Below, in pieces: positions 9,572-18,434 of a stretch of DNA of 64,000 bases. A program made the translations under genes and the position numbers. Positions within the stretch are counted from its first letter, which is position 1. Every line of letters begins with the position of its first letter. The notes under the pieces are model-generated. The model was not told the DNA's origin, made no database searches, and saw only the letters and a program-made list of their open reading frames with translations. The DNA comes from Lachnospiraceae bacterium (GTDB lineage Bacteria; Bacillota; Clostridia; Lachnospirales; Lachnospiraceae): the NCBI GenBank assembly GCA_017474455.1, contig JAFVHP010000033.1:62001-126000 (forward strand), given 5' to 3'.

Positions 9572-12157
9572 ATGGCAAGGATAACTGCCACGACCGATCC
9601 GGAGATGAGCGTCCGGGAAAAACGGAACATGGAAAGGGCCCGCCGGATCGCGGCCGGGGGTATCGTCCTTCTTGAGAACAGCGGCGTTCTGCCTCTGAAA
9701 CCGGATGGAAGGACACTGGCTCTGTTCGGGAACGGTGTGCGCCGCATGGTCAAGGGCGGAGAAGGCTCCGGCGCCGTCAATTCCAGAGTGGTCATCAATG
9801 TTGAGCAGGGACTGGAAGAAGCCGGGTTCCGTATCGGATCAAAAGGCTGGCTGGATCGTTATGACAGTGACTGTTCCAGGCACAATGAAGAGTATTTGTC
9901 CCGCTTTACCGCGATCCTGAAGGAAAAAGGCTGGGTCGGCCTCAACTGGGGCATGGAGAATCCGTACCGGGATCCTGACGTTCCCAATATCCGGATGGAG
10001 GATATGGAAGGGACAGACCGGGACTGCGCAGTCTATGTGATCGCCCGTACCTCCGGAGAAGGTTCGGACCGGAAGCTTGCACCCGGGGATTATGAACTTA
10101 CGGATCGGGAGATCATGAATCTGAACATACTCGCCGGTTATTACAGGCATACCGTTGTGGTATTGAATGTGGGCGGTGTTGTAGATACAAAGCCCCTCCG
10201 CAGCATACAGGGTGTCGATGCTGTCCTTTTGATGAGCCAGCCCGGCTGCGCCGGGGGATACGCGCTGGCGGATGTCATTACCGGCAAAGCTTCACCGGAC
10301 GGCCGTCTTGCCGCCACGTGGGCGGAAAACTATTCCGATTATCCATGCGCGGATTCTTTCAGTTATCTGAGCGGCGATCTGGATGATGCATGGTACCGCA
10401 GCGGCATTTATGTGGGCTATCGCTACTTTGACAGCTTCGGGATCAGGCCCGCTTATCCTTTCGGCTTTGGCCTTTCTTATACGGAATTTGTCATGACGAC
10501 GACCCGGGCGGAACTTCTCGGAGATACCGTCAGGTTATCCGTAGCTGTGCACAATACCGGTGCGCATACCGGCAGGGAGACCGTCCAGATCTACGTATCC
10601 CAGCCGCAGGGAGCACTGGATAAACCGTATCAGGTGCTGGCGGGCTTTGCCAAGACAGGCACCCTGCTGCCCGGCCAGGGAGAGACGGTGACCGTGACGA
10701 TCCCGGTCCGAGATCTGGCTTCATATGATGAAAAACGGGCGGCGTATGTTCTGGAGCCCGGGACCTATTATGTCCGGATCGGGAAACATTCCCGCGACAC
10801 ACACATCGCCGCCGCTCTGGAACTGGACCGGCTTATCGTTACGGAACAGCTTCAGAACAAAGTTTCTGCGGACTGCGCGTTCGATGTTCTGCTTGCGGCT
10901 CCCGATATGTTTTATTCGTACCCGTCGGAGGAGCAGGAGAAAGCATCGGCACACCGCCTGAAGATCGACCCTTTGGCTGTCCCGACTGCCATCGTACACT
11001 ATCCGCAGGATCCGGCTGTGCTCACGACGGACCGGCAGGAAACGGTGACCATGACGGATGTGATCACCGGCCGGGCGTCTTTGGATGATCTGACTGCGCA
11101 GCTGACGATACCGGAACTGACGGAACTTGTAGTCGGCGCCGAAAGAGGGGGCTTTGGCAGCGGAGCGCATATCGGAGCCGCTTCCACAGCATGCCCGGGC
11201 GCCGCAGGCGACACCACATCCGGCCTGATCGAAAGCCGCGGGGCAGAGAATCTGGTGCTCGCGGACGGGCCGGCCGGCCTTCGTCTTGCCACATACTATG
11301 TAGCGGACAGTGAAGGAAATGTCATTCCGGGTCTGGGCGAGTCGGTCTTCGGCAGCCTTGGGCAGTATCTGGGCATTGAGACGCCGGAACGGCCGGAAGA
11401 TGCGGTAGATCACTATCAATACAGCACGGCCATCCCCATCGCCACGATGCTGGCGCAGACCTGGGATCCGGCTGCCCTTGAGGAAGCGGGGGATATCGTC
11501 GGGGAGGAGATGGAGGAATTCTGTGTAACATTATGGCTGGCACCCGGAATGAATATCCAGGCCAACCCGCTCTGCGGCCGGAATTTTGAGTATTATTCCG
11601 AAGACCCGCTGCTCTCCGGCCTGTGTGCTGCCGCAGGTACAATGGGAATCCAGAACCATCCGGGCTGCGGTACCACGATCAAACATTTCGCCCTGAATAA
11701 CCAGGAGGATAACCGCAGCCATTCCAATTCACACTGTTCGGAACGGGCTCTGCGGGAGATCTATCTGAAGGGGTTTGAAGTTGCGGTCAAACAGGCAAAG
11801 CCTCTGGCGCTGATGTCATCGTACAACCTCGTGAACGGTATCCATGCCGCCAATCACAAAGAGCTTCTTACGGATATCCTGCGCAGTGAGTGGGGATATG
11901 AAGGTATCGTCATGACAGACTGGGGCACGACCGGCGCCAGCGAGGGATTCAAATACGGTTCCTCCAGTCCGGTCATGTGCGTAAAAGCGGGCAACGACCT
12001 TATCATGCCAGGCTCCCAGGCGGACGCGGACAGTATTGTAGACGCGGTGGGCGCAGAATTGACGCTGGCCGAACTGCAGACCTGCGCAAAGCGTATTCTT
12101 TCCCTGGTGCTGCTGCGGATGAAGAGCAGGCAGACGGCTGAAGACAGCATGCGGTAA
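9572..12157 (+). CDS. GH3 beta-glucosidase with permuted domain order
   Basis: An 861-residue GH3 enzyme whose domains are swapped. The GH3 C-terminal domain comes first (ARRIAAGGIVLLENSGVLPL, residues about 25-290), then a fibronectin III-like domain (about 310-410), a linker of about 100 residues, and the catalytic barrel last (about 550-840) with nucleophile Asp783 in GIVMTDWGTTG. This arrangement is known from Ruminococcus albus and Butyrivibrio beta-glucosidases. The ATG at 9572 is chosen because GGAGG lies nine bases before it; a GTG at 9545 lacks a site. It follows the canonical GH3 gene by 51 bp, giving two complementary exo-glycosidases in one transcript. Confidence 0.9.
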   Translation: MARITATTDPEMSVREKRNMERARRIAAGGIVLLENSGVLPLKPDGRTLALFGNGVRRMVKGGEGSGAVNSRVVINVEQGLEEAGFRIGSKGWLDRYDSDCSRHNEEYLSRFTAILKEKGWVGLNWGMENPYRDPDVPNIRMEDMEGTDRDCAVYVIARTSGEGSDRKLAPGDYELTDREIMNLNILAGYYRHTVVVLNVGGVVDTKPLRSIQGVDAVLLMSQPGCAGGYALADVITGKASPDGRLAATWAENYSDYPCADSFSYLSGDLDDAWYRSGIYVGYRYFDSFGIRPAYPFGFGLSYTEFVMTTTRAELLGDTVRLSVAVHNTGAHTGRETVQIYVSQPQGALDKPYQVLAGFAKTGTLLPGQGETVTVTIPVRDLASYDEKRAAYVLEPGTYYVRIGKHSRDTHIAAALELDRLIVTEQLQNKVSADCAFDVLLAAPDMFYSYPSEEQEKASAHRLKIDPLAVPTAIVHYPQDPAVLTTDRQETVTMTDVITGRASLDDLTAQLTIPELTELVVGAERGGFGSGAHIGAASTACPGAAGDTTSGLIESRGAENLVLADGPAGLRLATYYVADSEGNVIPGLGESVFGSLGQYLGIETPERPEDAVDHYQYSTAIPIATMLAQTWDPAALEEAGDIVGEEMEEFCVTLWLAPGMNIQANPLCGRNFEYYSEDPLLSGLCAAAGTMGIQNHPGCGTTIKHFALNNQEDNRSHSNSHCSERALREIYLKGFEVAVKQAKPLALMSSYNLVNGIHAANHKELLTDILRSEWGYEGIVMTDWGTTGASEGFKYGSSSPVMCVKAGNDLIMPGSQADADSIVDAVGAELTLAELQTCAKRILSLVLLRMKSRQTAEDSMR

Positions 12158-12360
12158 TGCAGCTCTTACTGCATAATGGAAAATTTGACTAGTAAATATT
12201 TGCCTAATACAGCGGCCGGATAAAAACGAAATAAAACTGGCCAAAAGAAAAGTATTGTGCCGGACCGATTTACAGAATAATCAAAGTATCCAGAAAAGAC
12301 GGCAAATACTCTTGGGGGTGCCGGTATTCATACAAACAGAAAGGAAAAGGAACATTTGTT

Positions 12361-13962
12361 ATGAAGAAGAGAATGTTGAGTTTTGTTCTTGCAATGACGA
12401 TGATCGCTGCTCTGCTGACAGCCTGCGGCGGTTCGGAAGAAGCGTCTGCAGGATCCGCAGCGGCCGACGCCGAAGTGCAGACGGAAGCTTCCTCGGACAA
12501 TGCGGAAGCGGGAACTGAAGCGGTAGACTGGGATGATATTGTTGATATCCATATGTGCTATATGAACATGGGACCCGTTCCCAGGGGCGTAAAGGATGTA
12601 GAAGCCGCGATCAACGAGATCACGGAAGAAGAGATCCATACGCACGTCACCATCGATGTGTTTGAAATCGGTGTCTATGATCAGCAGGTCGGCCTGATGC
12701 TGGCTTCCAATACGCCTGTTGATCTGATGGTCACTCTGCCCGGCGGTCCTGCAGGTTTCTCATCCATGCGTTCCCAGGGCCAGCTCAAAGATATCACGGA
12801 TCTTCTTGACGAATACGGCCAGGGTATCCTTGAAACCACGGGCGACCTGATCAAGGCGACCTCCCTGAACGGCAGGATCTATGCAGTCCCTACTTACAGG
12901 AATGTTGCTTCAAGCTTCTATCTGGTCATGCGTACCGACGTACTGGAGGATCTCGGCCTTCTGGAAAAAGCACAGAACATGACTTCCTTCTCAGAGTATG
13001 AAGAGATCATGGAAGCTGTACAGAACAGTGACAAATGGTCACACCTTGCACCTCTCGGTTCCGGCAGTGCCAGCCTGATGGTAAGAGAAGGCGGCGCCTG
13101 CATCGGTGTTGACAAATTCTCTGATGTCGGCGTATTCGACTACCTTGGCGACAATACCCGTGTAGTCTGCACAAACCCTCTTGCCGGCGATGATAAAGTC
13201 ATGCTGTCCTATGATACAGATGAATACAGGGATATGATCGAACTCGGCAGAAGATGGTGGAACAAGGGCCTGATCTATAAAGATGCTCTGATTTCACAGT
13301 TCAACGGCGCGGCAGAAATGATCAAGAGCGATATCGCTTTTTCATTCCTTACAGACGCTGAATACGGCGTGGAATCCGCTTACGAAGTACAGTGCGGAAT
13401 GCCGATGACCTGCGTCAAAGTCTATGATTATCCGATCACGACAGCCAGCCTGGTCAAATTTACATGGGGCGTAAGTTCTTCGGCACAGGAACCGGAAGCA
13501 GCTGTAGCTTTCATGAATATGATGTACACCGACAGCCGGATCGCCAATCTTCTGGCCTGGGGTATCGAAGGCGTGGACTATGAAGTGACAGACGGTGTCG
13601 CACACTTTATCGAAGGCAATGACAATCCCGCTTATCACGTTTCCGATTATCTCTTCGGCAACCAGTTCCTGGTATTGCCCTGGGACGGCAACGATGCGGA
13701 TCTTCGCCAGGTGACAGAAGACCTGATGAAGGCTAGACCGGTCTCTCCTTATCTTGGATTTATGTGTGATACTTCTGATATCAGCAATGAGATCACAGCG
13801 ATCTCTTCCGTGATCGGGGAATACAGAAATCGTGTGGAACTCGGTGTGGAAGATGAGGAAGTATGCCAGGAATTCGTAGAAAAACTGCGCACAGCCGGTG
13901 CTGATAAGATCGTTGCCACCTATCAGGAACAGCTTGATGCATGGATAGCAGAAAACAGATAA
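12361..13962 (+). CDS. Carbohydrate ABC transporter substrate-binding lipoprotein (DUF3502-like)
   Basis: A 533-residue lipoprotein with signal peptide and lipobox LLTAC (Cys22), a short acidic-Ala linker, then an extracellular solute-binding fold of the family-1 type. The C-terminus TYQEQLDAWIAENR resembles the DUF3502 ending of Clostridial sugar-binding proteins. It is a clear paralogue of the protein at 60097-61701 (shared RIYAVPTYRN/RIYGIPPYRN and NKGLIYKD/NKGWVYKD). No LplB/YtcP-type permease genes are next to it, so it would need permeases encoded elsewhere. It follows the GH3 genes after 203 bp and ends at a strong terminator. Confidence 0.87.
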   Translation: MKKRMLSFVLAMTMIAALLTACGGSEEASAGSAAADAEVQTEASSDNAEAGTEAVDWDDIVDIHMCYMNMGPVPRGVKDVEAAINEITEEEIHTHVTIDVFEIGVYDQQVGLMLASNTPVDLMVTLPGGPAGFSSMRSQGQLKDITDLLDEYGQGILETTGDLIKATSLNGRIYAVPTYRNVASSFYLVMRTDVLEDLGLLEKAQNMTSFSEYEEIMEAVQNSDKWSHLAPLGSGSASLMVREGGACIGVDKFSDVGVFDYLGDNTRVVCTNPLAGDDKVMLSYDTDEYRDMIELGRRWWNKGLIYKDALISQFNGAAEMIKSDIAFSFLTDAEYGVESAYEVQCGMPMTCVKVYDYPITTASLVKFTWGVSSSAQEPEAAVAFMNMMYTDSRIANLLAWGIEGVDYEVTDGVAHFIEGNDNPAYHVSDYLFGNQFLVLPWDGNDADLRQVTEDLMKARPVSPYLGFMCDTSDISNEITAISSVIGEYRNRVELGVEDEEVCQEFVEKLRTAGADKIVATYQEQLDAWIAENR

Positions 13963-13974
13963 TCAAGTCATTGG

Positions 13975-14010
13975 AAAAAGGACAGGTGGTTTTCACCTGT
14001 CCTTTTTTTT
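13975..14010 (+). terminator. Strong intrinsic terminator
   Basis: A perfect 14-bp stem (AAAAAGGACAGGTG, loop GTTTT) is followed by eight T residues. It ends the transcript of the esterase-GH3-GH3-SBP genes and separates them from the NTF2-like gene. Confidence 0.93.
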
Positions 14011-14088
14011 ATACTATACATAAAGTGCATGACAGCAGTTCCGGTCTGATAAAGCCCGAAAATCGATGCTGTTTAGGAGATACTGTCG

Positions 14089-15606
14089 ATGAGAACGATT
14101 TATACCGATATGGAAAACCTGCTGGCGCAGGTGATCCAGTATTTGAACACGAACAAGCTTCTATCCGGATTTCCCAGCCTCTACATGCTCTATGACATAG
14201 ATGAGAAGAGCAGTATCAGCTTTCACAGTGACCAGGCGCCTGTCCGGGGGATCATGAATGTCTATAAAGAACTGCTCCGGATAGAACGTCAGGTGAATAT
14301 GGAAGAGGATCGTCATATCTTTTTTACGGCAGCGCCGGTCTTTATAACAGAACCTGAACTGTGCGGAGACTGTGACGGCGCCGTATCCTGTGACCTGTTT
14401 GACTATCACCAATGTACGGTGGATGGAAAGGACGCGTGCCTTCTGCATGTGCGGCGGCTGGATATCGGTTTCGTATATCGGGACGGGATGCTGAAGATCC
14501 GCAGGTTTTTTACGGATGCTATCCAGACTTATGAACCCTGGTTCTATATGGAGAAGCACCCTTCAGAACATGCGTTTGAGGTGTTTGATTCCATCGGTCC
14601 CGTAGACGCTGACGACTACATTGCATTAAAGAAGGCGCATAATTATCTCTGGGATCATCTACTTGCGTTGAAAGAGGAAGAGGCAGGCGGGCTGGCAGGC
14701 GCGGCCGATGCGTTAAAGCGGGTCTTCCGGACTTCTTCTCTGAGGGATGAACGGTACCCGGTCGTAGGGATCACGGGCCTGCTTTGCGCGGATGTTGAAA
14801 AAGACAGCGGTTTTGCCAGGTGTTCCCAGCTGGCGGAAGTATTCAGGATCGTCGGAGAAGACTCGGCCATGAAGCTGGTGCGCAGTCTGTGGCAGGTTCA
14901 GACGGACTGCAGATACCGGGACGGAGAGTGGACGATCTCACAGATCGCGGCGCAGCCTGTGATGTACCTTCCGCTTTCCGATTATGTACCCGGTATACGG
15001 TATGACCGCTGGAGCATGGGCCCGGATGACTGGGACCTTGTGAATAGCCCCATGCCGGGCAGAAAAACGCAGGACCTGTATGAGATCGAGAATATCATGG
15101 GTGCTTGGGCTGTACACGGCAGACGCGGGGATCTGTCCGGGTTTGCAGAAAAGTATATGACACATCCCGAACTCAAGCCTGTACTGGCGATCATGAGCCA
15201 GGGGAAGGAAACGCCGGTAAGGGAAGGCATCGACGCGATACGGGAACGGTTTGCCGGCATGGATGCCCGGTTCAGAAACCACCGCTACAGTATGCACGTC
15301 CCGACTACGCCAGTGGTCGAGGTCAGCGCGGACGGTACGCACGCGGTGGGCACATGGTATGACCACAGCGCGACCTGCCTGGCGTCCGGCGATGAGACCT
15401 GTTTTCCGTATATGGTCTTTGTGGCCAGATATTTCCACGAATTTGTAAAAATAGATCAGAAATGGTATGTAAAAAGGTTTTACTGGGAGCCGCTGATTCA
15501 CCTGGAGGAATGGAAACTGGATCTGACCCATACAGACGGCTGGGCCGCACGGACAGATGACCGGAACTATCCGGAACCGCTGGAATTGTTCGGATCAGGG
15601 ATGTGA
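14089..15606 (+). CDS. Protein with three tandem NTF2/SnoaL-like domains
   Basis: A 505-residue protein with no signal peptide. It reads as three successive units of about 160 residues, each opening with a helical stretch and closing on a strand pattern of the SnoaL/NTF2-like fold: DIGFVYRDGMLKIRRFF (about 125-141), DCRYRDGEWTISQIAAQPV (about 270-288) and HEFVKIDQKWYVKRFYWEP (about 449-467). The units are diverged from each other. NTF2-like folds serve as small-molecule pockets in isomerases, dehydratases and hydrolases, or as binding domains. No catalytic residues can be assigned. It starts after AGGAG and is followed at 41 bp by the AraC-GH39 regulator, so the two are probably co-expressed. 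Confidence 0.6.
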   Translation: MRTIYTDMENLLAQVIQYLNTNKLLSGFPSLYMLYDIDEKSSISFHSDQAPVRGIMNVYKELLRIERQVNMEEDRHIFFTAAPVFITEPELCGDCDGAVSCDLFDYHQCTVDGKDACLLHVRRLDIGFVYRDGMLKIRRFFTDAIQTYEPWFYMEKHPSEHAFEVFDSIGPVDADDYIALKKAHNYLWDHLLALKEEEAGGLAGAADALKRVFRTSSLRDERYPVVGITGLLCADVEKDSGFARCSQLAEVFRIVGEDSAMKLVRSLWQVQTDCRYRDGEWTISQIAAQPVMYLPLSDYVPGIRYDRWSMGPDDWDLVNSPMPGRKTQDLYEIENIMGAWAVHGRRGDLSGFAEKYMTHPELKPVLAIMSQGKETPVREGIDAIRERFAGMDARFRNHRYSMHVPTTPVVEVSADGTHAVGTWYDHSATCLASGDETCFPYMVFVARYFHEFVKIDQKWYVKRFYWEPLIHLEEWKLDLTHTDGWAARTDDRNYPEPLELFGSGM

Positions 15607-15647
15607 ACAGAAGATCCCTGTTCATACGGGCTATAGGAGTAGTGTAA

Positions 15648-17936
15648 ATGATAGAGCTGAAACTGTTCGACAGCGGCGAAGAGTCCGATCATGTGCATAG
15701 GGATATCGAGCTGCTCTATGTACTGAAGGGGCAGCTTCGTGTCCGGATCAATGAAAAAGCCTATGACCTTCGGCAGTCGGATGTCATTGCGGTAAACGCG
15801 AATACCCAGCATGGTCTGCGCGTTCCGGACCAGAGCATAATCTGCCGGGTCAGTATGAAATACAACGCTTTTCTGGAAAGTGTCCAGAGAAACTATGCCT
15901 TATTATGGTGCAATTCTGCCGCGGCGGGATCGGCTGCCTATCATGAACTGAGATCGATCCTGGACGAAATGATCGATATATGGCTTGTGTCCAAAAAGAG
16001 CCGTTATATCCGGCAGAGCGTCACCTACCGGCTGATCGGCTGCCTGGCAGAGAATTTTATGATGACGGCAGACGGTGCGGATGAGCAGGCCGGAGATAAA
16101 AATGCCCGCAAGGATGCCATGCTCCGGTATATCAGCGCCAACTATTTCCGTGAGATCACCCTGCAGGAAATGGCGGATAACAGTTATATGACCCAATCCG
16201 CTTTTTCAAAATACTTTAAGAAAACAGTGGGTACAAACTTCATCGAATACCTGAACCGGATCCGGCTGCATTATGCTGTGCAGGACCTGCTCTTTTCCGA
16301 CAAACCGATCACCCATATCGCGATGGACAACGGCTTTTCCAGCCCTTCGGCATTCAATAAACACTTCCGGACGGTTTACCGTATGACGCCGACCCGTTTC
16401 CGGGATTCCATGAAAACGGATCTTGAGCCTGCCGGACAGGTCAGCGGAGACGATAACGAACTGGCCAGATGGTATCTGGAGGAAAAACAGAAGACACAGG
16501 AAAACAAAGGCGAAGAGCGCTGGATCAGCGCAGATGTCCTCTCAGGAAGCCCCGGCAGCAATGCCTGGACGGCAGCTGTGAATCTCGGGCCTGCAGGGAT
16601 GCTTTTGTCAGAGACATACAGAAAACAGGTCCTGACAGCCAGAAAGAGACTGCAGTTTCAATACGGAAGGATCCGGGAGCTGTTTGCGGAAGAAATGCAT
16701 TGTTTCAGTTCTGATAAGCCCGGACAGATGACTTTTGACCTGCAGGATGACGTGCTGGATTTTATGAGGGAGCATGACATCATTCCCATGATCGTGCTGG
16801 ATATCGGTCGCAGGCTCCGGGACCCGGATCCTGCAGCCGGGGCGATTCAGAGCTGGATAAAACACGCGGCAGCTCGTTATGGAAAGGCCTGTGTCAGCCG
16901 TTGGGTATTTGAAGTGCCTGTAGATATGGGAATGATCACGCAGGATGTTTCTTCAGAGGAGCCCTCAGGTGCATATGCCCGGATCCTGCAGACCATACGG
17001 GATGAGATACCCGGCTGTAAAGCCGGTGCGTATCTCCCTTCGGCAGAACAGGCGCTGAAATTTGTACGAAAACTGAGCAGGCAGGAGTGCGCTCCTGGGA
17101 TCCTGCCTGATCATATTGCGGTCGACGTGTTCCTGCCGAAATGGTCTGACACGCCGGATAATGCGGGTTCGATCCTGCCGGATCACCGGAATCTGCTTCC
17201 TGATGCGGCCGGGATGCTTTGTGACGTCTGTGACGACCTTTCATTGCCGGTCTGTTTCAGCCGCTGGAATCTCAGTTCATCAGAGAATGATGCGTATAAT
17301 GACAGCTGTCAGAAGGCGGCCCTGATGCTGTCCAATATGACAAAGGCCTGCGGGAAGGTACAGTTTGGCATATACAGCTGTCTGAGCGATCTTGAAAACA
17401 GCTATAATGAATCGATCACATCCAGGCTGGGCGGCAGCGGGCTTCTGCATAAGGATGGTATCCCGAAACCTTCCTTCCATGCTCTTTCCTTTATGAGTCG
17501 CCTTCTGCCGATCCTTATCAGTAAAGAGGAAGGATGCATTATTACTGCGGATCAGCATGGCCATTATATGATCTTGTGTTTTAATGCGAGGGATGTCGGA
17601 CAGGAATACTATCTGAAAAAAGAAGAAAATATCAGCCGTGAAGATGTGCGGCACATCAGTGTCGATGAAGAGCCGCAGACGTTTCACATCTCTCTTCAAA
17701 ATATACAGAACAGCGTTTATCATATTAAAAAACTGTCGATCTCACCTGAAGGGACAAAAGCCCTGATGGAATGGAATATGCAGGAACAGGCGGATCCGGA
17801 TCCGTTTGAAAGAGAGTACATGCGTTATGTGAATATGCCTGTTGTGACGGTCGACAGCAGACAGGTACAGGAAAACACAATGGTAATGCATGAATCGCTG
17901 GAAGCCAATGAGATCTGTTTGTATGAACTGTACTGA
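15648..17936 (+). CDS. AraC regulator fused to a catalytically degenerate GH39 domain
   Basis: A 762-residue regulator in three parts: a cupin (about 1-90), an AraC double helix-turn-helix (about 155-254, ending YRMTPTRFRDSM), and a GH39 beta-xylosidase-like barrel (about 295-740). In active GH39 enzymes the acid/base lies in FEVWNEP and the nucleophile in TEWN. Here these read FEVPVDM (Asp426 in place of Glu) and FSRWN (Arg539 in place of the nucleophile Glu). The barrel should therefore bind but not cleave sugar, working as a second sensor. It sits downstream of the NTF2-like gene and is a candidate second regulator of the glycan locus. Confidence 0.82.
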   Translation: MIELKLFDSGEESDHVHRDIELLYVLKGQLRVRINEKAYDLRQSDVIAVNANTQHGLRVPDQSIICRVSMKYNAFLESVQRNYALLWCNSAAAGSAAYHELRSILDEMIDIWLVSKKSRYIRQSVTYRLIGCLAENFMMTADGADEQAGDKNARKDAMLRYISANYFREITLQEMADNSYMTQSAFSKYFKKTVGTNFIEYLNRIRLHYAVQDLLFSDKPITHIAMDNGFSSPSAFNKHFRTVYRMTPTRFRDSMKTDLEPAGQVSGDDNELARWYLEEKQKTQENKGEERWISADVLSGSPGSNAWTAAVNLGPAGMLLSETYRKQVLTARKRLQFQYGRIRELFAEEMHCFSSDKPGQMTFDLQDDVLDFMREHDIIPMIVLDIGRRLRDPDPAAGAIQSWIKHAAARYGKACVSRWVFEVPVDMGMITQDVSSEEPSGAYARILQTIRDEIPGCKAGAYLPSAEQALKFVRKLSRQECAPGILPDHIAVDVFLPKWSDTPDNAGSILPDHRNLLPDAAGMLCDVCDDLSLPVCFSRWNLSSSENDAYNDSCQKAALMLSNMTKACGKVQFGIYSCLSDLENSYNESITSRLGGSGLLHKDGIPKPSFHALSFMSRLLPILISKEEGCIITADQHGHYMILCFNARDVGQEYYLKKEENISREDVRHISVDEEPQTFHISLQNIQNSVYHIKKLSISPEGTKALMEWNMQEQADPDPFEREYMRYVNMPVVTVDSRQVQENTMVMHESLEANEICLYELY

Positions 17937-18029
17937 AGAGGCGGGCCCTGAACGGAGCGGAGACAGCGGTCTGTCCCAAAGGCGGACATGATGACAGCGG
18001 ATCAAAAACAGGAGGGAAGATAAGGGCAT

Positions 18030-18434
18030 ATGAGCAAATATCTGGACAGGGCAAAAGAACTGCGGGCTCAGACCGAGCCGAGGATCAACTGTGCGCAGGC
18101 GGTCATACTGCCGTTCATGGAGGACGCGGGAGTCGATGAGAAAACAGCCATGGCCTTATTCTCTAATTTCGGAGGCGGGCTGAAAAGGGCGGCTGCGTGC
18201 GGCGCCATAACAGCCGGTATCGCGGTGCTGGGTCTTTATGGCGTGGACGATCCGTCTTCCATAGGCGAGTATTACGGGCAGCTCAGGGAACAGTATGATA
18301 ACCATCTGGAATGCGCGGATCTGCTCAAAGCGGCGGCTGAGAACGGGATACCCAAAAAAGCGCATTGTGACGCGCTGGTATTCGAATGTGTCCGCCTTGT
18401 GGAAGAGATCCTCAGGAACAGGAGGAAAATATGA
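18030..18434 (+). CDS. C_GCAxxG_C_C family protein
   Basis: A 134-residue protein with the spaced cysteines of the C_GCAxxG_C_C family: Cys21 (NCAQAV), Cys57 (ACGAITAG), Cys95 (ECADLL), Cys113 and Cys120 (HCDALVFEC). The family is thought to be redox-active; its reaction is not established. The stop codon overlaps the start of the MATE gene by four bases (ATGA), so the two are translationally coupled. It may help maintain or regulate the exporter, but that is only inferred from the coupling. Confidence 0.8.
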   Translation: MSKYLDRAKELRAQTEPRINCAQAVILPFMEDAGVDEKTAMALFSNFGGGLKRAAACGAITAGIAVLGLYGVDDPSSIGEYYGQLREQYDNHLECADLLKAAAENGIPKKAHCDALVFECVRLVEEILRNRRKI

